A stretch of DNA of 64,000 bases from positions 34,806,586 to 34,870,585 of the forward strand of contig OW388296.1 in NCBI GenBank assembly GCA_936450465.1, read 5' to 3'. Both the position numbers and the translations under genes were made by a program. The notes under the pieces are model-generated. The model worked only from the letters and a program-made list of their open reading frames with translations. It searched no databases and was not told the origin of the DNA. The stretch comes from Gibbula magus. Lineage: Eukaryota; Mollusca; Gastropoda; Trochida; Trochidae. Positions 33,758-45,889 of this stretch are shown piece by piece (the stretch's first letter is position 1; each line of letters starts with the position of its first letter).

Positions 33758-34726
33758 CTCGCTTGTTTTTCAAATGATTATTTGTCTTGAAATATCTTGC
33801 TGTTAAATGTCTGTAGTACACCACTCATCTCCTAGCTAGGAGGCACAGAACCATTAAACAAGTGGAGATGGATTGCTCCCGGCCAAGAGAGGTTCCCACC
33901 GTTCCAGAACTCATGTAATGATTGCTTGTCACAGCCGAGTCCTTTTTCAATCATTTCCGAAAAAACAGTTTGTCAAGCACTTATTTTCAGTTGACCTCAT
34001 TTAAGAGGAAATCAATGGTATTTTTAGGTTATTGGTTTGTTGTTGACATCTTTGTGATTGCGACCCACTGAATAGACTAACAAGATGGATGGTACTTCAA
34101 TAACAAGTGTGTTGTCCACCTACATCTCACTTCTTCTTTATTGTCATCCTCCAGTCAACGTGACGCTGACCTAGCAAAAACAACTGTTGTAGATAACAGT
34201 ATCTGTCTGTTGTATGAAGTGTTTTTATTGTCGGGGATGTAGCGGTACTGACGGACACATACGGACGGACCATACATCTGGATAAAAACTAGTTTCCTCC
34301 ATTATCAATATATGGAAAATGTTGAAATGACTCACCAAGGCAGGGCATTATTTACGAGTTTTCGGTTTTGGATTGTGTTACGAGTTCAATAGGTCAATAT
34401 AAGGTACAATAGAAATGTTCATGACTGTTAATACTTAAAAAGCAAAAAGATCAGATCTTAATGCAATGTGACATATATATTATATAATCCCTATAATGCT
34501 TTATGTATCATTTTATCTATAAGATTTGTATCCTCCAAATATTCCAGACCACAAACATTATATTTATAAATATGTAAGTCTTTACATTAAACAAAATTTT
34601 TCCAGAATCTTTCTTATTGGCACAACATAATTACATAACATGTGACGTTATAAATTGCAGTATGCTGTTGGAAGAGAATCGGGCCATTCACTGACTGTTT
34701 TTACACAATTCAAATTGAGTAGAATG
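33758..34726. other. non-coding stretch, nothing recognised
   Basis: No gene or repeat recognised; frames are short. Confidence 0.4.
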
Positions 34727-34869
34727 AAATTATTACGCTCGAAAGTGTGCCATATGTATTTTTATGTAACTCATTCAAATTTGTGTATAATCCTCCTTCT
34801 CACTCAGGCAATAAAAAAATTCACACTTGTTTGTAAAAGTCATATGACACACTTCCTCTGGTAATGATT
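34727..34869. mobile_element. MITE, ATTATTACG termini, copy 2
   Basis: The left end GAAATTATTACG...GAAAGTGTGCCATATG pairs approximately with the right end CATATGACACACTTCC...GTAATGATTTC. The interior shares CTCACTCAGGCAATAAAAAA and TTCACACTTG with the element at 23302. Confidence 0.65.
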
Positions 34870-35003
34870 TCTATATAACATTCCACAAATATTTTGTATT
34901 TATCATCAAATCGACTGATCAAGATTCATCTTCACAGGCTCTACCATCAAGCATGTACATGCATGCCCTCAAGAACTCATCAGCAATATATTGGTATATG
35001 ATG

Positions 35004-35722
35004 CAACTATTTCCTCACTCAAACATGCCCTCAAGAACCCATCAGCAGCATACCGGTATACGCGATGCAACTATTTCCTCACTCAAACATGCCCTCAAGA
35101 ACCCATCAGCAGCACATACCAGTATACAATGCAATTATTTCCTCACTCAAACATGCCCTCCAGAACCCATCAGCAGCATACCGGTATACGATGCAACTAT
35201 TTCCTCACTCAAACATGCCCTCAAGAACCCATCAGCAGCACATACCAGTATACGATGCAACTATTTCCTCACTCAAACATGCCCTCAAGAACCCATCAGC
35301 AGCATACCGGTATACAATGCAACTATTTCCTCACTCAAACATGCCCTCAAGAACCCATCAACAGCATACCGGTATACAATGCAACTATTTCCTCACTCAA
35401 ACATGCCCTCCAGAACCCATCAGCAGCATACCGGTATACGATGCAACTATTTCCTCACTCAAACATGCCCTCAAGAACCCATCAGCAGCACATACCAGTA
35501 TACGATGCAACTATTTCCTCACTCAAACATGCCCTCAAGAACCCATCAGCAGCATACCGGTATACAATGCAACTATTTCCTCACTCAAACATGCCCTCAA
35601 GAACCCATCAACAGCATACCGGTATACAATGCAACTATTTCCTCACTCAAACATGCCCTCCAGAACCCATCAGCAGCATACCGGTATACAATGCAACTAT
35701 TTCCTCACTCAAACATGCTTTA
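35004..35722. repeat. 62/64-bp minisatellite with 250-bp higher-order repeat
   Basis: Unit CAACTATTTCCTCACTCAAA...CATACCGGTATAC(A/G)ATG. Unit starts are 35004, 35068, 35132, 35194, 35258, 35320, 35382, 35444, 35508, 35570, 35632 and 35694. Variants (CACATACCAGTATAC, CATCAACAGC, CCTCCAGAAC) recur in the same order, so 35194-35443 and 35444-35693 are two copies of a 4-unit, 250-bp block. Frames of 232-268 codons are open in all three plus frames because the unit has no stop codon; I do not call a protein. Confidence 0.95.
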
Positions 35723-36722
35723 AGTACACCAACAAGGTCTACTTTATCATTCAGATTCTCTGATAACCAAGCAGAAGTTTGGCACCTTGTAAAGTAGCTG
35801 TATGTATTTGTAACATTGACCTCACCACCCATCAACACGAGGTCGTCCAGTCCTTGTCTCAGTCCTCCTAAGTTGATCTCCCTTCATCTGCGTGCCCTCT
35901 CTGATGCTGGTACAGGGATGTTAATGAAAGCATTCTCATGTTGAGACATCACACAGGCATCATGGACTAGTTTAGTAATAGTGTTTATCATTCAATAATG
36001 TATTTCGCTGGAGATATTGTTTGTGTGAGATCAAGCAATATCTCCTAGGAAATTTTGCACAATGAACTGCTACCGTCAACTACATTACATCACAATGCTT
36101 TTACATCATCGCGAAATTCCATGGCGTCATACACCTGATGACATCACAATACTATGACATCACTGTATTGGAAGTCAAATGGCAGTGCAGTGCTCAGAGA
36201 TGTACAATTTTCATTGAAACGTAACGAAAATGATTTTGGATGATAAATAGAATTTTACCCTCGTGTCTTCTGATATCAAATATGTCAACATTTGTAAAAA
36301 TATCCTCAGCAAGCAAGTCTTAATTATTTGTCAGTTTTATCAACTCATGTTGATATATTTTATATCAGAAGACACTTGGGTGAGATTCTTTATTTATCAA
36401 TATTATGTCTTGAAGGTTGGGATTCATATTCCGATGTAGTCGGTCTCCTGTCTTCTAAGGGTTCATACCATAAAGTTTGAACTAATCAGCTAATCTATAA
36501 AGCTATTACCGTAGCTTGGTGTACATGTGTATATGTATGTGTAGAAGCCATTGGTTTTAAATTTTGAAACCTTACTGCGTCATCTCAAACTGTTACAAGA
36601 TGTCAACTCTTCCCTTGACATTCCACATTATAAGGTTAAAGGAGTGTATAAGCACTTGATCACTGAACAGATGTTTTAAATGTTTTAAATGCGCATGGAA
36701 GTTTTCTCATATGCTTATACAC
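35723..36722. other. non-coding stretch, nothing recognised
   Basis: TTTATCAACTCATGTTGATA and similar short hairpins occur near 36337. No gene recognised. Confidence 0.4.
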
Positions 36723-36959
36723 TTAAAGGTAGGGTTCTGTCGCCATCTTGGATATTTTGCATTATGTGAAATGAAAAAAACACTATATTGTACCTAATAT
36801 TGCAACGTTTTGATAACTAAAGGCATACACCGATTGAGTATTCACATAGTAGCACATAACATGTAATAAAAATGTATTAATAACATATATTTGTAAACAG
36901 GAATATCCTCCCGAATTTTAGTTTCCACAAAAAATACCCCGATAGAACCCTCCTTTTAA
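36723..36959 (-). mobile_element. TTAA-flanked MITE, AGG(T/A)GGGTTCT family
   Basis: TTAA, then AGGTAGGGTTCTGTCGCC at the left; GATAGAACCCTCCTT, then TTAA at the right. The termini are inverted over about 14 bp with one mismatch. 237 bp, no coding capacity. The reverse complement matches the larger, decayed copy at 13429. Confidence 0.75.
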
Positions 36960-37324
36960 AGTTTTGATCAAAGCTTTCTCATAAAAGTCGTGGAACTATT
37001 TCGGAACATTATTTTCTCGTTTGTTACAGTACTAACTAATCATGTCTTTGATATGCTATTTCTCTCTGGAACAGAATTTTCTCATGATGTCATTTTTAAG
37101 ATAATATCACAAACATTGTCATTAAGTTGCCCATTTTTCGGGTTTCAGAGTTTCATGACATGCTATTAAGCTCAAGTTAATGTCACTGCTTTTGTATGCT
37201 CTGAAGACATGTTGCCATAATAGCTGCTTTAACTCCATCCATTAAACTAGCTTTGGGTAATACAGATGCATTTGGATTCGTCATTACTCACATGTAATAT
37301 CAACACTATAAATGAGCTGAGGTA
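36960..37324. other. spacer, nothing recognised
   Basis: Unique AT-rich sequence between two TTAA-flanked elements. Confidence 0.4.
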
Positions 37325-37686
37325 TTAAAGGGGCAGTAGCACGTTTTTTCGCTGAAATAAGTCCATGAAATGTATTTGAAAAATAATGTAAAATAGTAAA
37401 ACACCCTTCTCTCTTCAGAAAATCAAGTTAAAAAATGAGTGTACATGGTTCCGTTAAAGTCATGGGAATTGTTTTTGTCTTTCGAAATAATAATTTTTGT
37501 TCACAATTAAATAGTCGCCATGCAGGTTTTGCTTTTTAGGCAATACTGTTATAACCACTACGGGTAATTGGTTTGTGTTATGAGATGTTTTACCCTATAA
37601 AGTAAATATAAATGACATAAACTATCATTATAAATGGGAAATTTGAACAAATAAATTTTGCAAAAAATGTACTACTGCCCCTTTAA
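37325..37686 (+). mobile_element. TTAA-flanked MITE, AGGGGCAGTAGC family, copy 2
   Basis: TTAA at 37325-37328 and 37683-37686 encloses AGGGGCAGTAGCACG...ACTACTGCCCCT. Same orientation as the copy at 11889 and clearly alignable along its length, with small indels. Confidence 0.82.
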
Positions 37687-37835
37687 TATGACATGAGGAA
37701 ACTTCTGGCCTTTCATGCTCTTTCTATGCTCTGCTAAACAAGGATGATGCTGAATTCTTCTTGCAGATTTTATACTGAATTTGATGGAGAATTAAAAACA
37801 TAAAAGATGTACTTTTATTATAGCTTAATTTTAGC

Positions 37836-38340
37836 TGTCATCCGGCGAACATCAGGCATTATTTGGTATCCGTAAAGTTTTCATATTTACAACTTCTTCA
37901 CCAGAACAACTACACACCAAAAGTTTAAATTTTGTAAGGACATACCTTGCACCTTGCAGATCAAAGTTTGTTCATTTGGTCCTCACCCCCAAAATATGGG
38001 CAGAAACCTTTAGATGACTCCTCCTCCGAAACCAGTTGAAATCTGACATTTTCAGAAGAACACCTTTGTTATATGGAGATTTAAGTTTGTTCATTTGGTC
38101 TTAGTCCCCCCTGAAATATTGGCTTAATTGCCAGGGATCCACCTTGACCTCTTTTGAAGAACTAGTAATGCTAGAAAGCTCAACTTTTGGGAATATGATC
38201 TTTGCTGGATTAAGGCTAAGATTTATATATTTCATTAGTCTACTCCCAAACTTAAGGGCATGGCATGCAGAAATATTCGTTAAACATGTGTAAATAGGAA
38301 TAGCAAGTTTCATAATGTTGGTGAACAGTCAGGAGCATTA
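37836..38340 (+). repeat. decayed head-plus-units dispersed repeat
   Basis: TAGCTGTCATCCGGCGAACA and TATCCGTAAAGTTTTC, then ACAACTTCTTCACCAGAAC and CAAAAGTTTAAATTTTG, echo the (CCGT)n-headed family. (A/T)AAGTTTGTTCATTTGGTC recurs about 120 bp apart (37965, 38084). Old and without clear ends. Confidence 0.4.
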
Positions 38341-39713
38341 TTCATTTAACCTCAATATTGTAAAAGATATGTAAACTATCATTCTTTTTCACAAAGAATT
38401 TCCAAACAAATGTTTAATGAAATACTAATTTCAGCCATGATTTGAACTACACTGGTATTAAATATTGAGTAATGAAATAATGTATTATAATGAAAATAAA
38501 TAACGTATTTGTAAGTCAGTGATCTTCATATTGAATTAAACATTAAGCATGTAGTGCATGTTGTAATCAGTTCAAGAAACACCAGAAGCAAATTAGAATC
38601 TGTTGATGTAATGCAAACACATCATTGCTGTTTGATAAAACTTGATAAAGAACTTCCTACTTGACTCCCTCCTCTCTAAATGTAAACAACTCTGACAATT
38701 TGATCTCCAGATTTACTCCATCACAGAGCCATCTCAGAGACTGTTCTATCACCAACCATTCCAGTCCAGTCACCTGCGACCTTTCCAATGTCTGGCACAA
38801 AGCACAAATATCCTTCAATAAATCAACAAGTCTCACCTCTAATCACTGAGAGCAACTTACTGAAGGTGTGACTCGCATGAAGTAGAGACATTGCCGGCCT
38901 CGATCTGACTTCCTGTACACTTTATGACTTCAACTCTGCCATTCAAGAGTCTGTTTAGAGAACAAATTACCACCTGGGTTAAATTGAATACCAGCTTTTA
39001 CATGTCTCTAGAAGAGCTCTGTTGTAACTGTGATTTTAATATGAACCTGTATGATGATGAGCTCAGTTTGGAAATGAAGTTTTCATGCCTTGCAAAACAC
39101 TTCCACCCTAATACACTTTTCTTGCCGATTCTGTTTCAGCAAGTGTTGACATTGTCAAAGTCAATCAGCTGTGTACACGTTGCCATCTCAAATTGGGATG
39201 AGAAAGGGTTGAACTTTAAGCAATTAACAGATCCCAATAGATCAGCGGTCATACCACTTCAGTAGGTAGTAGCAGCACACGTTGTTGCACATTTAATGCA
39301 CAATATTCTCAATAGTTACAGATGTTCTCATCTTGCATTTTACTTAAATAGCACCCATCGGGTCCTCTCTCAAAGCTACGGAAGCTTATTGGTGTCGCGA
39401 TGAAAGCAACCTTCACTAAGATTAACCTTAATGCCAATTCTTTAACATTACTCTTAAGTTAAAAGTTAATCACCTCAGTGCTTTTAGTAAATCAGTGTAC
39501 ATTTCACTCTTTACTGGCATTGCAGGGCTTTTGTGACATGCCCTCAGAATATGCTTTCATTGCTCAGTTTATCAAAATTGCAACAAGTCAAACGGCCTTG
39601 CTGGCCAATTTTGCAACTGACTGCATCACAAACTAAGGCTGGTGGGCAGACGGCTAGTTCAAACACTGGTGTATATGTAAAGGAGGAGGAATAACTCAGT
39701 GATTTACACATCC
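38341..39713. other. non-coding stretch; 113-codon frame of unknown meaning
   Basis: The longest non-repetitive frame in the window is here (38924-39265 plus, 113 codons, starting MTSTLPFKSLF). It has no domain I recognise, no repeat character and no codon bias I can judge. Left as unassigned; chance is the default explanation. Confidence 0.4.
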
Positions 39714-39937
39714 AGAGAACTGTTCTACACGCAGTAAGGTTTGGGTGCAATGCTACACTGAATTTCAGCGTAGTACCACCCATGGTTCGCTAGTTCCAGC
39801 CGCTGCTCGCAGGTTTCACCGCAGTGCATAGCCACATGGCGTTGCGGGCTTTCTCCCTGCCATAATACTAGCAGCCGCGATATAAGTGAAATACTCTTGA
39901 AAGCGGCGTTAAACCCCAACTCACTCACTCACTCACT
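39714..39937 (+). repeat. tRNA-derived SINE, 5'-truncated, with target duplication
   Basis: It starts in the body at ACTGTTCTACACGCAGTAAG and runs to GTTAAACCCC plus a (CACT)n tail. ACATCCAGAGA just left and ACAACCAGAGA just right look like an 11-bp target duplication with one change. The surrounding sequence continues to a B-box word GGTTCAAATCC at about 39958, so the target may itself be an older tRNA-derived repeat. Confidence 0.85.
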
Positions 39938-40035
39938 ACACAACCAGAGATCAGTTGGTTCAAATCCAGTAGGGACCTAGCATGTAAGCTTAGGTGCAAC
40001 GCTGTATTGCAGTTTCAGTGCAGGTAACATCATGG
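39938..40035 (+). repeat. older tRNA-derived repeat remnant
   Basis: GTTGGTTCAAATCCAGTAGG (B-box-like), then TTAGGTGCAACGCTG and CAGTTTCAGTGCAGG, recall the main SINE body in diverged form. The head would be the AATAACTCAGTGATTTACAC stretch left of the inserted SINE. Confidence 0.45.
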
Positions 40036-40734
40036 TCGATGACATTGTTAGGTCTTTCTACAGATAAGTTTACCATTTCAATTCACAAAATTCACTTTCG
40101 GATTGGCTGGTATTCATACATTGGTAAGCATATTTTATTTCTCAAACGGAAATCCGGATTGACATTTATGATTGCTGCTATGATTGGTCAGGCCTGGAAG
40201 CGTATCAACGCCACTCTCAAGCTAGATAATATTTGTCCTGTATCATGTGTATAGTGTTAAGGTACTGGCACTCTGATCTCCAAGTCCTCTCACAAACCTT
40301 TGCTGCCCTATAGCCTGCGACTCATTGTGAGCAACTCATTGTGTGCATTGATGGCATGTTGATTACAGAGCTGTAAGCTCAATCAGGCTCAGACTTCTCG
40401 CCAATATCTTGTCCATTTCAAGCCAATTTGCTCACACTATTGCCCTTTCAGATACCTACAGTTCCTCCCAACAGGAAATTTTCAAGATGAAAAGTTCTTT
40501 TGTGTCTCGTTTTAATAAAAAAAATTATTTGAAACTTTTTAGAGATTGGTGGGTAATTATTAACCTTCTACAGATAAATAGACACTTTTCCAGCAGATAA
40601 TTTGGTGAATTTCGAAACTGCCTTCTTAAATTGCCTTTATCTTGAATTCTTCAGAGAAATAGATGTGGATACTTTTTTATCTCCCTTTATGATGTTTTTC
40701 AATGATCTTGATTTAAAATAGTAAACACTTGAAG
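40036..40734. other. non-coding stretch, nothing recognised
   Basis: An 86-codon frame at 39994-40254 has no motif. No gene or repeat recognised. Confidence 0.4.
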
Positions 40735-42190
40735 TTAACCCTTAACTTGCAGGTCCCGTAATTATCCGGGAGGCTCATAGAGAAAAATGTTAGAACCCTT
40801 GGCGAGACCCGTATGTTGGACTTAGTGCATTTACCGGGTCAGTAATAATTATATTTGCCCCCCAGGCGAAATGCGAGACGAAGTGTGTCCGTATATCGCC
40901 ACATGAAAACTTGTTTACATACATCTCGCAGATAGCCACGATAACGAGTCTGTGTGAATGTCCGGTCGAAATATCAAGTAAAATTCACACCAAATTGCGT
41001 GTGCATTACAAAAGGCCAATTTTGTCGGGCTTAGCCCCCGAAGCATTAATTCGCTTGAGGCTATTTTCACCCACGTGTTTGTATTGCCTCGGGTTTGCCT
41101 CGCCCGAGACTGCTATCTGCCTCGCATCTCGTGAGACGGGGAAAAAAATCGCTAACTCGCCTTACTCCCGCACTTCATATCATGTGAACGAATTGTTTGT
41201 TTTAAAAAAAAATACGGCAAAATAAAGGGGAAACAATGGACTACATTCCCATATAAAATTAGAAAATCTCAAAAAAATAATAAAGACACAGCAAGCGCCG
41301 TGAAAAAGGTCATGTTTACACTTCATAAATTTTGAAACAATCGGCGATTTTCACAACTTCTAAAACATTTATCACGGCTAAAATACTGAATGCATTTTCA
41401 TAATTTTTATATCACAATAAACCGAAAAGAATAATCTTTTATTCTATATAAAATGCGCAGATTTATTCACAGAAATAAAGATACAATTTTACCTTTCTGA
41501 GAGGCATGTGAAACCAAACGGCACACAAACTAATCAACATATTTTCATCAGTTATGGTTCGAGGTTAGCGTTTATTTGAAAAGTCAAACAACATAACCAT
41601 ATTTGGGTTGACATGTGCTTATTTGTCAACTGGTTCGAGATTATGATTTCTTGGAAAAGTGCGATGAACGACCGTTTGCAATGCCGCATACATGTTGTAA
41701 GTATTGACGATTTTATAGCTGGAAATAAAGACAAACTTTACATAGCTATATAATTATAACCAAAGGTCGCATTCTAATAATTTTTATATCATTGTGAAGC
41801 TAGACATCTTGTCTTCAATTCCGTATATAAATGGATTTTTTTTCGTTTGGTATTTATGATGTTACGAGGCCCGAATTAAAGACAATCTTTCGAAAGTAAT
41901 AGAATAAAAACGAAAAATCATAGAAAATTCATTCAAAGTTTCGGGTGTGAATTAGCCATTTGTGTACGGGTGTCGCTACTTGAATTTGTATTGAACGCCC
42001 GTATATAGTCCTTATTCGCCATGTAGATGCGGTATATTTCGTAAAAACGGTACCCGAATCGCCGCCTGGAAATTCCGCCAGCAGAGCTCGTTAGTGCCTA
42101 AGCTCAAACTACTGCTGCGAGCTGCGAGCCTGTAAATTCCGCCACAGGGGCTAAAAATGGTAAAATATATATACGCAACGTAAGGGTTAA
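40735..42190. mobile_element. piggyBac-like non-autonomous element, CpG-rich
   Basis: TTAA followed by CCCTTAACTTGCAGG at the left and GCAACGTAAGGG then TTAA at the right. The CCC start next to TTAA is the piggyBac signature. The interior differs sharply from its flanks, with many CpG sites (for example GCCTCGCCCGAGACTGC, CGCATCTCGTGAGACGGGG). I find no DDD transposase; the 104-codon frame at 40911-41225 has no known motif. It is therefore probably a cargo-bearing or internally replaced element moved in trans. TIR identity is short (about 10 bp plus TTGC). Confidence 0.7.
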
Positions 42191-43395
42191 GATAGTTTCA
42201 CTCTTAGTGCTAAACTTCAGAGGATATGAGATGGCTAAATATTTCATTTCAATTTGTTTAGCAGACAAGGACAGCAGTAATAAAGTGATAACATCCACAA
42301 ATGTAGCTACAGAAACACTACATATCACTAGCACTACTTGATGAACAATGATGGAGTACCTATAAGATCAGAAAGAACTGGGACTCAGTTTGGAGCTCTC
42401 AGCACTATTAGTGCATTCCACTTCGGATCAAGAGGTCTATCATATGTTCGGACAAGGTCTCACTTGTTGTAATCCAAACATACAATATTCGTGTTGATGG
42501 GCTGTCTAGTTATAACGGGGAATTAACTCTAGGCAGATGAAATCCAAAGTCCTTGAAATAGTTATGCACACATTTATTTGCAGGAACATTTTCTAACAAC
42601 ATAGTAACAAGTACAACTTGTTGATAACAGCTGGTGCTTCCAGGGGCTATTTATCCAAACAGAGTTTCACCCCTGGAGCTGAGATAGTCCTATTGCTGAG
42701 TCAAGAACCAACTGATGAACAAAGAAATATCTTGGTGTTATATAGGCAGTTAGGAGGTTAAGCCTGGTGGCTAAATGATTTCATTGGTCGAGGTCAAGTA
42801 AAACAGTTCGAACAACATGTAGACAGTTCATTGTTCTAATGGATTGACATGTCTGGATAGCTCGAAGATTAACAAAATAATATCAATTAACACTCCTAAA
42901 TGGATTATCTTTATTTAGCCTAAGGGGTTTCTACAACTAGTACTGCCAGTGTCAAGGATTGCAAAAGGGATTAACTATTATAGATGATGAATCTGGTAGT
43001 CAAGATGTCTGCTCATCAATTGGGGATTAAAGAATTTACTGTTACTGTCACTTGTCAGGAGATTAGCAATTAAAGATTATGCCTTAGGTAGTATGGATGT
43101 CTGCTCATGAGTTGGAGATTGCCTTTTGCATATGTTGTGTTTTCAGAATGTGTAATTTTCCTAAATTAAATATTGAAGTAATATGTCTTTGGATTAATGC
43201 ATGTGTATTGTGAAATGTATTTTGAGTATGTGATGTGAAATATTTGAATAATGAAGTAATTTATCTAATGCATTAACTTGTATATATGTTCTGAACTGCT
43301 AATGTATCTTGGATAATATCTGTGAATGTGTAATAGAGTTTCCTTATTTCTATGAAGATAGTTTTAGTATAATTTGGGTAATAGCTAGCCCATGA
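42191..43395. other. non-coding stretch, nothing recognised
   Basis: TGTCTGCTCATCAATTGGGG and TGTCTGCTCATGAGTTGG at about 43007 and 43100 indicate a short diverged duplication. No gene. Confidence 0.4.
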
Positions 43396-43666
43396 TAGGT
43401 CCGTGGTTCGAATCCCGTCAGGGGCACGGCAACTTTGTCTGCATTAGAGAACTGTTCTACAACCAGTAAGGTTTGGGTGCAATGCTTCACTGAATTTCAG
43501 CGTACTATCACCCATGGTTTGCTAGTTCCAGCCGATGCTCGCAGGTTTCACCGTAATACATAGCCACATGGCGTTGCGGGCTTTCTCCCTGCCATAATAC
43601 TAGCAGCCGTGATATAAGTGAAATACTCTTGAAAGCAGCATTAAACCCCAACTCACCTCACCTGAC
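43396..43666 (+). repeat. tRNA-derived SINE, lacking the A-box end
   Basis: It starts at ATAGGTCCGTGGTTCGAATC with a perfect B box GGTTCGAATCC, then GGGGCACGGCAACTTTGTC, GAGAACTGTTCTACAACC and the rest of the family to GCATTAAACCCC with a CACCTCACCTGACC tail. Confidence 0.9.
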
Positions 43667-44324
43667 CTCAGCACTATCAGATGATAAATATCAAATTTTG
43701 TGTACTTAGCTCTCCCACTTGCTACCTGTTTGAGTGGCATATTTATGTTGTACTTGTTTTTTTCAACTGAACCATTGAGATTCCACTAGTCTTTCTATGA
43801 AGTGATGCATTTTGTTTGAGTCAACCAAAGAGATGAGAAAACAAATTGACTTTGGCTATGCATCCCAGTCATTAGCAGGCAATCTCTGCCTCGACTGACA
43901 TGTGATTAATGCTCACAAAAATTACTTCTGTACTTGATGAAGCTGGCAGACAGTGGTTATACACAGTGTCAACAGGGGCAACGCTGAAGTAGCATGGTCC
44001 AGGGTGGTGTGATGAAGTGACGGTCCAGTTGGTCAGAGCGGAACTTGTCTGATGGTGTGACACGCATCTCCTGATTGTCAAATGTTGCATGGCCCCTATC
44101 CATTCATACAGTATAGTCAGCAAACTGTTACTCAGCACCTCTGTCTCCTGTTGTGTACAAGATTACCCCTTTCTTTAAAATGGTCAGTGATAAAATATAT
44201 AGATGGTTGATTTCAAGGATGAGGGAATTACTCAAGTGTGGTATTTTATTTTTAAGGAGCTTGCTACACAATACAGAATGATAAATGGTCTGATCAAGTG
44301 GTTCCAGGTTTTCAGAGTCATTTT
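43667..44324. other. non-coding stretch, nothing recognised
   Basis: An 88-codon minus frame at 43872-44138 has no motif. Confidence 0.4.
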
Positions 44325-44412
44325 TAGCTCATCAGGCCTGAAAGGCCAGATGGACTTATGGTATGGGCCGTTGTTGGCTATCCGTCCGTTGTCATTATCA
44401 TCTTTTTTTCTA
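44325..44412 (+). repeat. (CCGT)n-headed dispersed repeat, head only
   Basis: TAGCTCATCAGGCCTGAAAG with GGCCAGATGGACTTATGG and CTATCCGTCCGTTG matches the head at 10187; the units and tail are absent. Confidence 0.75.
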
Positions 44413-45881
44413 TAGAAGCATTGTTTTGGTAGAGATCATTAAGATGTTCTTAGTTGAATATGACAGATAATGATATACTGTGCTTTGAGCTTTGTCAGTG
44501 TAATTATTTACTCTGATTGTTCTTAATCAACATCAACATCGAGGTAAATAAAGTGAAATGATAGTGAAAACATACTGCACAGATAATGAGAATATTTGAT
44601 GCAAAATCTAAGAAAATGAGAATAACTAATGGATTTGAGCAATGTCAGGAGACACATCAAGCAACTGAAATAATAGCGCTTTACATGCAAACACTAATAT
44701 GAAAGGAAATAGGATACTTAATTAACTGACAGCATTTGTCTATTTTCTAACCTGAAACCCATAATCTTGACAACAATGCTTATCTGTGTAGAAATGTACT
44801 TTTTCATTTGATATACACTCATTTATTTTCACCATTTCCTGCCAGGCTGCTGCTAGATAATGGCTCCTCTTGCTGAGTTAATCTTTATTTGCCATGTCAA
44901 GAAAGTTCATGAATTATGTGTTAATCACCTCTTCTCATTATGGAGCCCCATTTTTCAGAGTGAGAGGACACTTTGTGTAGATTTCTATTAGGTGTTGTCA
45001 TTAGGACACATCAACACTGCTGTCTTCTTCTCGCTTGTGGTGATCACTTCACAGACTCAGCCATGATTTATCTCCCCTTTGACACTAACATTGTCGTCTG
45101 CTCTTCTTTACCATTTGTTCTAATTGGGAAACAGGAAAGATACAAGAGGCTTGTCATCGTTCCTGACACATTTAGATATTGAAAATAGAGTCCATGAACT
45201 TGGTGTCAAAGTGTTTACCCTGGCAAGATGCTTAGCGTTGTTACTGTGGATCTTTTTAGACTGCATGAATATTCTATCTAGTTTTGTGATGATTTAACAC
45301 CAAGAAAGCAAGCAGCTCTTTAAAGGCACGTCCGTCATGTCATCTGGTCATTATTTATTGTAACATCAATTCAACGCGCCAACTGGTTTCCATTACTTGC
45401 CACAGGGTGGTTGAACTGACTGATCTAGTGTCAAGGACTTCTTCGATCAACATATCTTTGGTTATCCTGGTGTAATTAAAAAGATTTTGCAATGACCAAA
45501 ATTTTTTACATATTTGGTTGTCATTTGATTTAAATAGATTTGTTTTTTATTTGACAAAAACATGAGTCTCATAATTATAAGCTGGTCAAAATTTGGTAAT
45601 CAAACAATGTTTTAACACAAAAGTAAGATATCTATGAATAAAATATTCTGTGACCAATATATTGGGAGGTTTCTTTCTGGAAAAAGTATATAGTGTTTAT
45701 AGATCATAGAATGAATAAATATAATTCTGCTATATATATGTTATCAAAATTTACATTTACATGGACAAAGAAACTCCTGAAGCAAATCTTGAAAGACATA
45801 GATACTTATTGAATAAAACATAACCATGGGAGTTAATCACAGCAACCACAGGACATAAAATATATTATCATTTTTATGACA
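44413..45881. other. non-coding stretch, nothing recognised
   Basis: A 69-codon frame at 44973-45182 has no motif. AT-rich with no recognised repeat. Confidence 0.4.
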
Positions 45882-45889
45882 GTGTACAC

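Noticed and set aside
34953..35797. Long plus-strand frames of 232-268 codons
   Set aside because: All three plus frames are open because the 62/64-bp repeat unit has no stop codon; no unique sequence or start context supports a protein.
38924..39265. 113-codon plus frame as a gene
   Set aside because: No domain, homology or splice context recognised; a frame of this length is expected by chance in 64 kb.
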